The translations under genes were made by a program, and so were the position numbers. From positions 7,812,001 to 7,876,000 of the forward strand of contig NC_065877.1 of assembly GCF_933775445.1 (NCBI RefSeq): a DNA stretch of 64,000 bases. Direction: 5' to 3'. Shown in pieces: positions 13,274 to 24,335 of this stretch; position 1 is the stretch's first letter; every line of letters starts with the position of its first letter. The DNA comes from Argentina anserina. Lineage: Eukaryota > Streptophyta > Magnoliopsida > Rosales > Rosaceae. The notes under the pieces were generated by a model that saw only the letters and a program-made list of their open reading frames with translations, was not told the origin of the DNA and made no database searches.

Positions 13274-14634
13274 ACCGATAATTTGAATACTATTTAGTGA
13301 AATCTCCCTTCAGTAATTAGAGCATTTGACTATATTTTCTTTTAAGGGATTTACCTAATTTGAATCCTTTTTGTGCAATTTTTTGGGATAAAATTGTTAT
13401 GAAAATGCCGGTTAGTTTGTGTCCATTGGCACATGGAAAACTTAACAGACCAGCCATGTCAGCTAGAGCTGACTACGGCCAACAATTTAACAACACGCGT
13501 CATTTTTTTCCAGCTTAAAGAAATGTTCTACTCTTCCCAGCAATCAGATCAGATTTCTTCTCTTCCTCCATGGAAGAAGATCCTCCTCTCCCTCTTCTTA
13601 CTTCTCAAATTTCAGTCTGAGGAAAGTCCCTAACTGTTATCGAACTAAGACGCAATAGATGAAGGCATGGATTCTAAAAGCTAGCTTCAATCGCGTGAGT
13701 AAGAGAAGAGGAATATTTGGGTGAGTATGATTATTTCCCAATGTTTCTTCTCTTTTGATTATTGTTACTTTACCTAAAAACCCTTGTTGTGATCAGAATC
13801 ATCACTATCACCATTATCTTATTCAGCCATTGATCTTTGATTCATACCTCACGGGGGTTTGAGGGAGAGAGTAAGAAGAAGATATTAAGGTGTTAAGGAA
13901 CACGTGTCATTAAATTATTGGCTGTCTTTAGCTCTGGCGGACTAAAGCTGGTTTGGCAAGTTTTTTTCCCCATTTTAATTATTTCATTTATCACTTTTTA
14001 TTTAATATAAATGGCACAATATTTGGTCACTTTGGTACATGATACTAGAGAATCTCTTTGATAATATCATGTGGACTGCCAATTTGTCCACAATTTTTTT
14101 TTCTTAGATTTGCCATTTTCAAGATGAAAAGTCAACCGAAGTTTGCACTAGATGGAAATTAAAAAATAGTTCTTGAGGTGTTTTATACTTTTTAAAAATA
14201 GAGTTGTGAGATTTAAGTGTGTAGCAATGTCAAGAGCGCATTTAAGAATTTTTTAAAGAAAAATAAACAATAATTTTTAAGATTTCACATGATGAATAGA
14301 CGAAAACCTTATACACATGACATCCATTACCGGTCTATATAACAAGTACGCAAATCTGAATCTTGAATAAGGTATCAACTTTTATTTTTATTTTTCATAT
14401 AACTGACATCTCAAGTGCAAACTATCACTTCTAAAAAAAGTGCAAACTATCAGATGAAGGTTAGCACCTATTGTGTTTTGTCGTAGTTATAATAGTTATA
14501 GACGTATATGCATACATACATGCAAGCCTATTCATGTAATAATGATGAGTGATAAAAATGACGTCGAGATTTAAAGGCATTGGGCAAAGTATCTTGAGCA
14601 CTCCATCTCAATTCTACCGAAGAGATCCTGAATT
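13274..14634. other. Intergenic region; no supported gene
   Basis: AT-rich DNA. A CT-rich patch at 13540-13640 encodes a short open frame, and a GA-rich patch lies at 13860-13890, but neither continues into a recognisable gene. Confidence 0.5.
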
Positions 14635-14637
14635 TAA

Positions 14638-15798
14638 GGTCATCTCCAACCTATATGGCTATTTGTAGTCCCTGAGCTATATTGTGGCACACTAAATCGA
14701 TATTATTTATCGATGTGACATCAACTGTCTCTAACACAAGTGTGTTATAATGTAGCTCTTTAATATTTTTTTAATGTGTTAGTATCTTTTCATATATATA
14801 TATATTATCATTTAATTACAACTTTATTTTTATAAAGATAAAATTTATAAATGTATTATGAAAAATATTAAAACTTAACATTTTATTTCATAAAAATTAA
14901 AATTACATGAAATTTAACTAAATTAAGTTACATAAATAATAGTTACAAAATACTAGTAATCATAATCATTTGGTGTATCGGTCGGCATTTTCGGATAATA
15001 GGCATAATCAGACGGCGGAAATAACTCACGTTGCCTATATTTTTGCATAGTAAAAAACTATTTGTTCTATTTTAAATGATTGCTATATTTGTCACTTTTA
15101 TTTTATAATTTAGTTAAAAATTATTAGTTTTAATAAATGATTATTGTTTGTTCGTTCATTAAAAAATATTAATATTATATCGGTAGTGTTATTGTATGTT
15201 TAAGGAGTTATTACACTATAGAAAATACAAATATAATTCAAATTTAATGTTGTAATATCTATACTCTAATAACCAGAAGAGGGCTTGGTAACCATTTCTA
15301 AAAAAATATATCATTTTAACCGTCAATGATTAAAAAAGATTAGTACTCATAAAATTAGGAGGGATACAATAGTAACTTACAAAATAAACAGATAATTCAA
15401 AATAAAAATATATATAAACATTTTCCACATATATCTTCAAGTAACCACCAATATCTTTAAATAACCATCTTATATAGTTATTAAACTACACCTAGTGGGT
15501 ATGTTTGTGTCTAGTATTATTTCAACAAAGAGAAATATAGTTTTTTTTTTCAAATAATGAAATATATATTCACTAAACAATGTTGTTATATATTTATGAA
15601 ATTATTCATCAAAAAAAAAAATATATATATATATATATATAATTTAACGGGATACACGTGTGCTAGTGTGCCAGAACAATCTGAAAATAGTTATTTTTGA
15701 CCCTTTTAGGCTACTTGAACACACTCTTCTAACACACTAGCTCATTTGTCGGAGATAAAGTGTGCCACAATTCAATAGCCCATAAGTCAGAGATGGCC
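14638..15798. mobile_element. PIF/Harbinger-like non-autonomous element
   Basis: Ends are inverted: the left begins GGTCATCTCCAACC and the right, complemented, begins GGCCATCTCTGAC. Both then run to TTGTGGCACACT about 50 bp in. The element is flanked by TAA on both sides (14635-14637 and 15799-15801), the 3-bp target duplication typical of PIF/Harbinger. An internal block near 14970-15040 resembles coding-derived sequence, but no transposase frame remains. Contains (AT)n runs near 15620. Confidence 0.75.
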
Positions 15799-16052
15799 TA
15801 AGTTCCTTCAATGCTTGTGCATGTTATGGAGAAAAAAACAAATGCATAAGATGCAGCAGAGTTCATGTTGAGGAGCATGATGCTAAACAATTAAGGGAAT
15901 GGTCAAATCAGTTAAGGGTCTGTGTACCTCTTCCCAGATCCTCAGTCTTGTGCCCTTTGTTTGGGTTGCCTGCAGCAACTAGAACTCAGCTCCAGTAGAG
16001 CGTCCTATTGGTCCACCCAAAACTATAGGTCATGAATCATGATATACCAATT

Positions 16053-16742
16053 GGGTAAATTCCTCTTATGGTACTTGATGTTTGGCTACTTGGACAATTT
16101 GGTACCTGATGTATGAAAGCGGACAATTTGGTACCTAAAGTTCTCAAATTTAGGCCATTTTGGTACCTCTATCAATTTTGACCATTTTTTCAGGGTTATT
16201 TCCGTCATTCTAGTCCTAAACTCATTAAATTCACATTTTTCTTCATTTCTTCCTATAATTGTCTCTCTTTGGAGATAATTAAATTGATATATCTACTCCA
16301 CTTAGCATCTACTTCGCATATATCGAAAATAAATATTTTTCTTAATATACTTATTGTATCCTAATTATTTTCTGCAAAGGAAATAAATTGTCTTTATGCA
16401 ATTGTAATTTTTATCAAATTTTTTTAATTACTTATAATTAAAATTAATTTAGATTGATAACTACATTATGAAAACTTATATACGTAAATCATCACAGATA
16501 CTAAGTGGATGAGTTATCAAATTTTTAGTGATAACTTAGAGGCAATTTGGAGGTATTATAAAAAAATGAAGTAAAATTGAGATAAGATGACGGAAATAAC
16601 CCTGAAAATATGGTCAAAATTAACATAAGTACCAAAATGACCTAAATTTGAGAACTTTAGGTACTAAATTGTCCTCTTTCATACATTAGGTACCAAATTG
16701 TCCAAGTAGCCAAACATCAGGTACCATAGGAGGAATTTACCC
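16053..16742. mobile_element. Mutator-type MITE with about 165-bp inverted arms
   Basis: Starts GGGTAAATTCCTC and ends with its complement. Arms 16053-16219 and 16576-16742 are nearly perfect inverted copies containing TTTGGCTACTTGGACAATTT. The element is flanked by a perfect 10-bp direct repeat, TATACCAATT, at 16043-16052 and 16743-16752. Length is 690 bp and it has no ORF. Arm length and 9-11 bp duplication fit MULE-derived MITEs. Confidence 0.9.
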
Positions 16743-16752
16743 TATACCAATT

Positions 16753-19700
16753 TGGACTATGAGCACCGTCTGGTAGAAAATTAGTGTTTCTCAACACGTA
16801 TATGGAGTTTTTGTACTGAATACTCATGCGTTTGGGCAGATTAGTTTTTTTGCTCTGTTGTTCTAATAATACCATCGAAGAATCAAAACCTAACGTACGT
16901 TCCACATGAGTGCTATTTGTTAGAGAAGATGAGCATTCCCTATTATTAGAGTTTGGCCAGTTTATTTACTTTTACATCCATATGAGATTGTTATTTTTAC
17001 ATATCTTGATCCATAGACGTGCTAATAATAGACTTCCGCGTGTTAAAGAAAACTCTAGTGTTTGTAAGTTGTAACCAAAAAAAAACTCTAGTGTTTATTC
17101 ACAACCATCAAGTCCAACGATCTATCCGTTATAAAGTTGTTTGATATTCGTTATACTATTGTTTGATATTTTAGCCGCAACAATACTGTTCACACAGTCA
17201 CTTAGTAACCAAACTCACGTGCTTTTCATCCATAGGTTTTTGTCCATGACTGACTTATGTATCTGATATACGGTGCCTTTTCTAATAAAGAACATTTTGT
17301 GAGGATTGATTCATCCACTTTTCGATCTCAATTCCATATAAAATTTCATCAAAATTAACAATCGTTAAAACATTCTTATATGTAATTTACTCATTATGAA
17401 CTTGAACGATTTATATTTGGCAATTTTAGTTTGTTTACTCATTTGATCTACTTTGATACTTTAACGATTACTAAATTTACTGAACATATGTATATTTAAT
17501 CTACATTTATATCCTACTATTTAAACGGTTGAGATTAAAAACTATGACCGAAAAATAGATTTAAACAACAATCAATTAAAAAGTTTTTAACAAGATGGTT
17601 CTAATTGAAAAAAAATCTCCCTCTTATATACCACTACTATTGGGAAACAAATAAGGTAGTACGTCGATATAACACTGGAGACTCAAGTTATAATCCAAGA
17701 GATTCTTTTCGTGCATAATTGTAATATGAGGTTTATGCATAATATCCGCTTCACTGTATTAAACGGTGTCATTAATCATGGTTTAGGGTAGCACCATTGG
17801 TCTTTAATTAAAAAATAAATAAATAATAGAGTGAGGGTATGACTACTTTGTCACATCAGCATTCAGCCCTATTGTCGGTTTATTTTTCTTAACGACGCTT
17901 TCCAATATGTCAAAAACCCAAATGCACTAGGGAACTCACATAAATTAACAAGAGAAGTAGAAAACTACGAGCTCGACTCCTATTCAATCCATCGTTAGTG
18001 AACCTTCACCATCGTTAGTGACCCGGTTTTTCATGCTCCCCCACACAACCTACGATCATGGAACCGATCTAAAAGAGACCGTCTCATTCCCTTCCGTCTA
18101 GCGGCTGCCTGAGTTCGACCATTATTCATAACCAATAGCTGTAAAATTTTAACCAAAAAACTATGACGGTAAATTCCACATCCCTATTTGATTTTTTTAA
18201 CTGGACTTCAGTTATGAAACTCATGAACATGGTAGAGAGTATAGACGAAAGATTGAAAGCTCAAGCTAAACCTCTAATTATTGGTGAACAATTAAACAAC
18301 CAGATATGTTACAAAATTAAGATTGAAAGCTCAATCTTAACTTCTCATTGATGAACATGTAAACAACATCCACAGCGGATGTGTAGTTTCAGTGTTATGT
18401 CAATGCTCAGAGCCTCAGAGCAGACACTTAATGCTAGGAGAAAAAACACTACGCGTTCATCCTGATTTGATTTCTTGTCCTCTAAAAACTCTAATGTCCA
18501 TAGATAGAGCCTTCCCCATCGCCAAAATTTGGACCCAGCAGAGATATAAGCTACAACAAAAACGTGAGGAAAATCGATTATTAGAAGAGGGATAAACATA
18601 AAGGATCCTGATTTGTCGTTTGTCATCTTCTAGAACACTAGATCGACCAACTGATCGAATTATTTTCTCAATGAACGGAAACGTTGTAATTTAATTCCAA
18701 AGAAACAAAAAAAATCCATCAGTAATTGGGAACTTGCAGCTCAAGGATCGAGAGCGAGTAGAAATGTAGAATGATTACACACTGACGTACATGAGTACAT
18801 CTAATAAATAAAATGGTGGCTACAAGCACTTGTAAAAATAGCCAAATAGGGTTCTGAATGAGAATTGGCTGATTGTGCAGCTTCTTTCAACGAGATGGTA
18901 CGGGTGAGTGACTATGCTCCTCTTTCATTTTGAGTTCGAGATCGGGGTAAGCTGGAAGGAGAGAAACATTTTTGGTCCAGTAATTTGTTCATATCATGGG
19001 ATTGATGGTGCAAAAAAAAAAAATCAAGTCTACTTGTCTTCATGTGTATGCTCTAGTTATGTTGTGGCACCACTATGAAGGTAATCAGATAGTTGTTTTA
19101 AGCAAAAGTTCTTCCCTGAGCATGAACTTCGAAGGAAATCAATACTGAATGATGTATCAGATATTTTTGACCTTGATAATATATTGTTGTCATAAATACA
19201 TCCTTTTAAATTTGTTTTAAATATAAAATATTTTATTGGTGTTTTAAATGTGGATCTCTGTAAAATAGAAAAGTTGTTGGAATTGAAGCCAAATTGTTTT
19301 TAGAAATTTTGGTTTTTGCTTCTTCTTAATAGAGAAATTTTATTAAAAATGTTGGAGATGCTGTCTTAGTAGTTAATGTGACTCACAGTGAAAGAACCAG
19401 TGAATAATGAAGAGATCGGGCAACGTATTAAATTTGTAGTGCAGCAGCTAAAGCCTACTATCCACTAATCTTGTATGTTTGTAGAACAAGATCGAACGTT
19501 ACCAGGTTTCATGGTTATTGGCATCCAACTATGAACCACCAGCCTGGTCTTTATTCGTATTCTGAAACTTACACCAGCTCGCTGGCAACAATATCAAAGC
19601 ACATACAACGGAAGCAATTGCAAACAACGTACTGCACATTTCAGTTACGTACAAGTAAAAATGCCTTAAATTGATGAAGTTTGACACGTCCAGGCATAAA

Positions 19701-19779
19701 TGAACTACAATTAGTTCTGGTGGTGTTTGTTAATGGTGAGGCGTCATCTTCGAACTTCTGTGCCGTAAAAGGTGATCAG
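16753..19779. other. Intergenic region; no gene seen
   Basis: About 3 kb of AT-rich DNA with scattered short open frames on both strands. None shows splice-linked neighbours or recognisable protein similarity. Confidence 0.5.
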
Positions 19780-19784
19780 GACAC

Positions 19785-19924
19785 AGTGGAAAACTATATT
19801 AAACTTTCTTCATGAATCTATACATATTGATGTCCTATATATATAATGAGAAAGCATCACCCACTATCCCACAATCCCTTCCGTGATTCACTTCGTGAAT
19901 TACGGGCCATGATTCACGCCAACA
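19785..19924 (-). repeat. 3' LTR of the copia element
   Basis: 140 bp, alignable along its whole length with the other LTR. It carries about 12 extra bp (a small duplication around TTCACTTCGTGAA) and a few substitutions. Confidence 0.9.
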
Positions 19925-19936
19925 CTCTCTCTCAAA
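19925..19936 (-). other. Polypurine tract
   Basis: Minus strand TTTGAGAGAGAG directly precedes the 3' LTR, the expected place for plus-strand priming. Confidence 0.8.
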
Positions 19937-22151
19937 TTGACGCATACATATCAACCATGCCAAACTTACTAAGTGAATCATAAAAGGCATTTTTAGACAC
20001 TCTCTTTGTGAGCATATCGGCAAGTTGTTCTTCTGTAGGAACAAAAGGAAAACTGATGTTTTTTGCGTCTAGTTTCTCCTTTATAAAATGACGATCATGT
20101 TGCACAGGATTCTTGGAGATATCAATAGTTGCCTTATTGTCATAATACAGCTGCATAGTACACTGAGGCTTAATACCCAAATCTTGTAGCAAACTTATAA
20201 GCCATAACAATTCGCACACTCCCTGAGCCATACCTCTGTATTCTGCTTCAGCACTAGATCGAGCTACCACATTTTGTTTCTTACTCCTCCATGTAACAAG
20301 ATTACCTCCAACAAAGGTAAAGTACCCTGATGTGGATATTCGATCTGTAATATTTCCAGCGCAGTCTGCATCTGTGAAGCCACAAATCTCAAGGATATTG
20401 TTGTGATTAGAAAACATTACTCCTCTCCATGTAGCTGACTTCAAGTATCTCAAAATCCTCACAACAGCATCCATGTGATCCACACTTGGATTATGCATAA
20501 ACTGACTCACCACACTTACTGCATACGCAACATCTGACCTGGTATGTGACAAATAAATCAGGCGTCCAACTAGCATTTGATAACGAGTTTTGTCAGTGGG
20601 CACTTGATCTGGGTACTCTGCTAACCGATGGTTCTGCTCAATAAGAGTATCAATTGGAGTGCAATCTAACATACATGTCTCCGTTAGTAGATCAAGGATG
20701 TACTTTCTTTGACACATATAGATACAATCACTTCCCCGGGCTACCTCAATGCCCAAGAAGTACTTGAGTGTACCTAAGTCCTTCATCTCAAACTCTGTGG
20801 CTAGCTGCTTTTGTAATCTGTCTACTTCAATAGTATCATTACTAGTAACTACCATATCGTTAACATATATGATTAGGGCAGTTACCTTCCCTTGTTGGTG
20901 TTTAAGAAATAATGTGTGGTCTGAATTACTCTGCATATAGCCAATTTTCCTCATGAATTGTGAGAATCTTCCAAACCAAGCACGAGGTGACTGTTTAAGA
21001 CCATACAAAAATTTTCTCAATCTGCATACGGAGTTATTTGGAGAAGCGGGCGCATACCCCGGCGAGAGATCCATGTACACTTCTTCTGTAAGATCTCCAT
21101 GAAGGAATGCATTCTTAACATCAAACTGTCTAAGTGGCCAGTTTAAGCAAGCAGCACAAGAGAGCAATACCCGAATAGTGTTTATCTTTGCAATAGGTGC
21201 AAATGTCTCATCATAGTCTATGTCATATGTCTGGGTGAACCCTTTTGTTACTAGGCGTGCTTTATACCGGCTCACTGACCCATCTGGATTATGCTTCACT
21301 GTAAACACCCAACGACATCCCAGAGTCTTCTTGCCGTGTGGTGGAGATACAAGATCCCAAGTATTGTTTTTTTGTAATGCTTCCATCTCTTCTTCCATTG
21401 CTTTCCTCCATTTTGGATCTCTTAATGCATCCTGCACTTTGTTAGGTACTGATACAGTAGATATTTGATTCACAAATGATTCATATGACTTAGACAATCT
21501 TTTGGTAGACATAAAATTTGCCACAAGATACTTAGTTTTAGCCTGAAGGGTAGGTTCATACTTTTTTGTTGGCTGACCCCGAGTAGACCTATTTGGCAAG
21601 ACATATTGTCTACTATTAGCCTCACTAGTATTAGTCCCAATAGAATGACTAACCTCAAATGAGTGATCTTCCGTACCAGGAGAGCATTGTTCAGGTGTAG
21701 AAACATGAGGGGCAGTTGTGTTGTCATCTGCTGGTACCTGAATTTCTGGAGTGACTTCACTGCCGGAATCATCCGGTGGTGCATGTGTAGCTAACACATT
21801 GGTAATCTCAATAGAACCTGTCACCATATCTACTGGCTCACTTATCTCCCCCTCTCCATGATATAGCTCTTCAAAATATGAATTCTCCCCCTGAAAAGCA
21901 GTATCAGAAGAGGAAAAATAGCTCATGTCCTCAAAGAAAGTAACATCCATAGTGACATAGTACTTCCCGGTAGGCGGATGATAGCACCGGTACCCTTTCT
22001 GATGTCCACCATACCCAACAAACATACATTTAATGGCTCGGGCATCCAACTTAGATCTCTGGTGTTTTGGAAGATGGACAAAAGCAACACAACCGAAAAC
22101 ACGGGCAAGAAGATTATGAAAAGAGGGTAAGGAGACATGAGATGCAAGCAC
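19932..22151 (-). pseudogene. Copia pol 3' part: integrase tail, reverse transcriptase, RNase H
   Basis: An open frame of 739 codons. It starts in the integrase C-terminus (ARVFGCVAFVHLPKHQRSK), continues through a Pro/Ser-rich linker, then the copia reverse transcriptase from KWRKAMEEEMEAL with ARLVTKGFTQ, FLHGDLTEEVYM and FLYGLKQSPRAWF. RNase H follows (CGFTDADCAGN, SSAEAEYRGMAQG), ending near EEQLADMLTKRVS. The catalytic box reads YVNDM where YVDDM is the rule: one of the two metal-binding aspartates is asparagine. With the broken integrase upstream this makes it a dead copy. Confidence 0.9.
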
Positions 22152-22152
22152 C

Positions 22153-22999
22153 TCATATGGAACTTTGCCCTCTTTTCATAACCTCATATGGAACTTTGCC
22201 CTGAAGGACACGAGAGGGAAGATGATTAATGAGGTGGGCGGAAGTTATGACAGCATCACCCCAAAGGTATTTGGGCATATGGGCACTAAAAGGAATACAC
22301 CGAGCCATGTCAAGTAAGTGACGATTTTTCCTTTCATAAACTTCATTTTGCTTAGGTGTATAATGATACGTTGTTTGATGAACAATTCCGTGTGTGTTAA
22401 GAAACTCCTGAAAGACATAATTCACATATTCCCCCCATTATCAGAACGAAGAACTCTAATGGTGGCATTATATTATGTTTGGACAGTGGTATAGAAGGCT
22501 TGAAAAGCGGGAAAAACCTCATCTTTAGTTTTGAGGAGAACAATCCATGAAAGACAGGTGCAATCATCAATAAATGACACATAATAACGCATCCATGACA
22601 CAGTAGATTCTTTGGAGGGTCCCCAAACATCAGAATGAATTAATTCGAAAGGAAGACGATGGTTATTAGAAGTACTAGAGTAATAAGTAGATCAATGACT
22701 CTTACCCAAAACACATGTCTCACAACGTAAAAGTGACTCATCCACGCTAATGACCAAAGTAAGCATAGATTTTTCATAACACTAAAAGATGGATGCCCTA
22801 AACGACGATGCCATAACCAAACTTCACTTAACTTGTTAGAAGTGGAGATTAAGGCGGTCCGAGACTGGGCCCCTGGTTTCTCCCCTGCATATGTCTGATC
22901 CAGATGAAACAACCGGCCCCTCAGATACCCCTGACCAATTAACTCCCCGGTGAGAAGATCCTGGAATATCACATACATGGGAAAAATGTCACAGAGCAT
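22153..22999 (-). pseudogene. Copia GAG-pre-integrase and integrase core, frameshifted
   Basis: Three overlapping frames (22999-22640, 22630-22397, 22425-22153) carry the pieces in order: LWHRRLGHPSFSVMK (GAG-pre-integrase), a shifted core section, and FLNTHGIVHQTTYHYTPKQN with YLWGDAVITSAHLINHLPS (integrase). At least two frameshifts are needed to join them. A short tandem duplication at about 22151-22202 (CTCATATGGAACTTTGCCC occurs twice) breaks the frame before the RT section. Confidence 0.85.
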
Positions 23000-23367
23000 T
23001 TAGCATCAGCGTTCAATTGGGGAACATATATCAAATGATGAGATAAAGCAGGTACATAGAGCACATTGTGAAGCTCTATGGTAGGAGTAATACGAACTGA
23101 CCCTTTCCCTAATACGGGAAATGCCTCACCATTAGCATTAGTAACATATGGTATGGGTGGAGGAGACAACACGGTAAAATAAGATTTGTCATAAGTCATA
23201 TGATCAGATGCACCCGAATCAATAATCCATGTATAGCAGTCAACAAAGTTAGAAATATTGAAAGCCATACCAATTTTGTCACAACCAACTACGGATGCGG
23301 TAGGTATTGTTACCAAAAAACTGATAAAACTTACAGTCGGCACCGGCACCGGCCATAAGACTATCAA
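22969..23367 (-). pseudogene. Copia aspartic protease region
   Basis: The frame contains WIIDSGASDHM, the copia protease active-site motif, then NVLYVPALSHHLIYV, the usual protease tail. Upstream sequence is not gag-like, and the frame is lost at the 3' end. No zinc knuckle precedes it. Confidence 0.85.
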
Positions 23368-23379
23368 ATCTGGTCCGGG

Positions 23380-23985
23380 TCGGGTGCTGCTAGTCCTAGT
23401 CGGGTTGGGTGCTGCTGGTCCGGGTCGGGTCGGGTGCTGGTAGGCCGGGTCGGGAAAGGACCCGAAGGAACGAGAAAAAAAGCAGCGCCCAGGAGAATCA
23501 ACTTTGATGACTGAGTTGAAGGATCAATATCACCGGTAATTACATAAACATGCATGCAATTACAAGAACGTCCTAACTTCGATTCTCCTTCATTAAGGCT
23601 CGTCTTGCAAAACCAACACTAGAGATGTCGACGACGATGATGCGAAGCTGTCGACACCGAGGGGTGACGTTGGGGAGCGATCAACGACGAAGAGAGCGAG
23701 CTCCACCACTGCAGATCAAGGTGGTCTGGGTCGTTTGGTGCGGCGGCAGCTGAGGGCGATTCGGTGGAGAAGTCGCCGGTTTCGCAGGAGAAGTCGCCGG
23801 AGGTGAACGTGGCTGAGGTAGGCGCGGGACTTGTTCCGGACGGTCTGGTAGGTGTAGAGCTGGACGGTCTTCCAGGAGGGGGGCAGGTGAGGCGGTGAGG
23901 ACCGGGACCAGATTGAGGGAGGTGCGGGACTTGACTTGGAGTTGCAGCCGGGGAAGACGAGGCAACGGCAGAAGTTCACGGGAGG
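23380..23985 (-). other. GC-rich segment of unknown origin inside the copia element
   Basis: About 600 bp, far more GC-rich than its surroundings, between protease and the ABCC fragment, in the place where gag should be. It includes degenerate CGGGT repeats at 23360-23455. Open frames are Pro/Ser-rich and I do not recognise them. It may be a second captured gene piece. Confidence 0.5.
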
Positions 23986-23987
23986 GA

Positions 23988-24112
23988 AATAAAGCACCTA
24001 TGAGAGTAGACTTCCCACTGCATGTACGACCCACGATACCAATCTTGTGTCCTCCTTCAAAATGCAACTGATTCCTCGAAGAACAAGTGATGGTATCTGG
24101 CCTGTATCTTAT
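23988..24112 (-). pseudogene. Captured fragment of an ABCC (MRP-type) ABC transporter gene
   Basis: The minus strand encodes [20 protein letters not shown] followed by IGALF. This is the Walker A region of the second nucleotide-binding domain of plant ABCC transporters, whose usual form is GRTGSGKSTL. Just upstream another frame reads LVLRGISC, the sequence that normally precedes it, so a small deletion has shifted the frame. A further upstream piece resembles the usual RYRPD block. The match stops abruptly after IGALF. It lies just inside the primer site of the retrotransposon. Confidence 0.85.
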
Positions 24113-24190
24113 CAATAACATAATGTACCAGCAGAGCTCGCACCGAACCCAGAAAAACAAAAACAAAAATCCAAAAAAAAAACAGAGCAT

Positions 24191-24202
24191 GTTCTGATAC
24201 CA
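24191..24202 (-). other. Primer-binding site (initiator tRNA-Met type)
   Basis: Minus strand TGGTATCAGAAC next to the 5' LTR matches the usual copia primer site TGGTATCAGAGC except at one base. Confidence 0.85.
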
Positions 24203-24330
24203 AGTGGAAAACTATATTAAACTTTCTTAATGAATCTATACATATTGATGTCCTATATATATAATGAGAAAGCATCACCAACTTTCCCACAATCCCCTCC
24301 GTGAATCACGGGCCATGATTCACGCCAACA
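24203..24330 (-). repeat. 5' LTR of the copia element
   Basis: 128 bp, starting TGTTGGCG on the minus strand and adjoining the primer-binding site. It differs from its partner by the 12-bp indel and a handful of bases, so the insertion is not brand new. Confidence 0.9.
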
Positions 24331-24335
24331 GACAC

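Larger units (their letters stand above)
19785..24330 (-). mobile_element. Ty1-copia LTR retrotransposon, complete but defective, minus orientation
   Basis: Short LTRs lie at 19785-19924 (3' LTR) and 24203-24330 (5' LTR). On the coding strand both start TGTTGGCGTGAATC. The element is flanked by a perfect 5-bp duplication, GACAC, at 19780-19784 and 24331-24335. Order on the minus strand is LTR, primer site, host-gene fragment, GC-rich segment, protease, GAG-pre-integrase, integrase, reverse transcriptase, RNase H, LTR. This PR-IN-RT-RH order is the copia order. No gag domain or CCHC knuckle was found, and pol is broken by frameshifts, so it cannot be autonomous. Confidence 0.93.

Noticed and set aside
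13433..13633. 66-codon plus-strand frame near a CT-rich patch, considered as a transporter 5' exon
   Set aside because: No continuing exon or recognisable domain follows.
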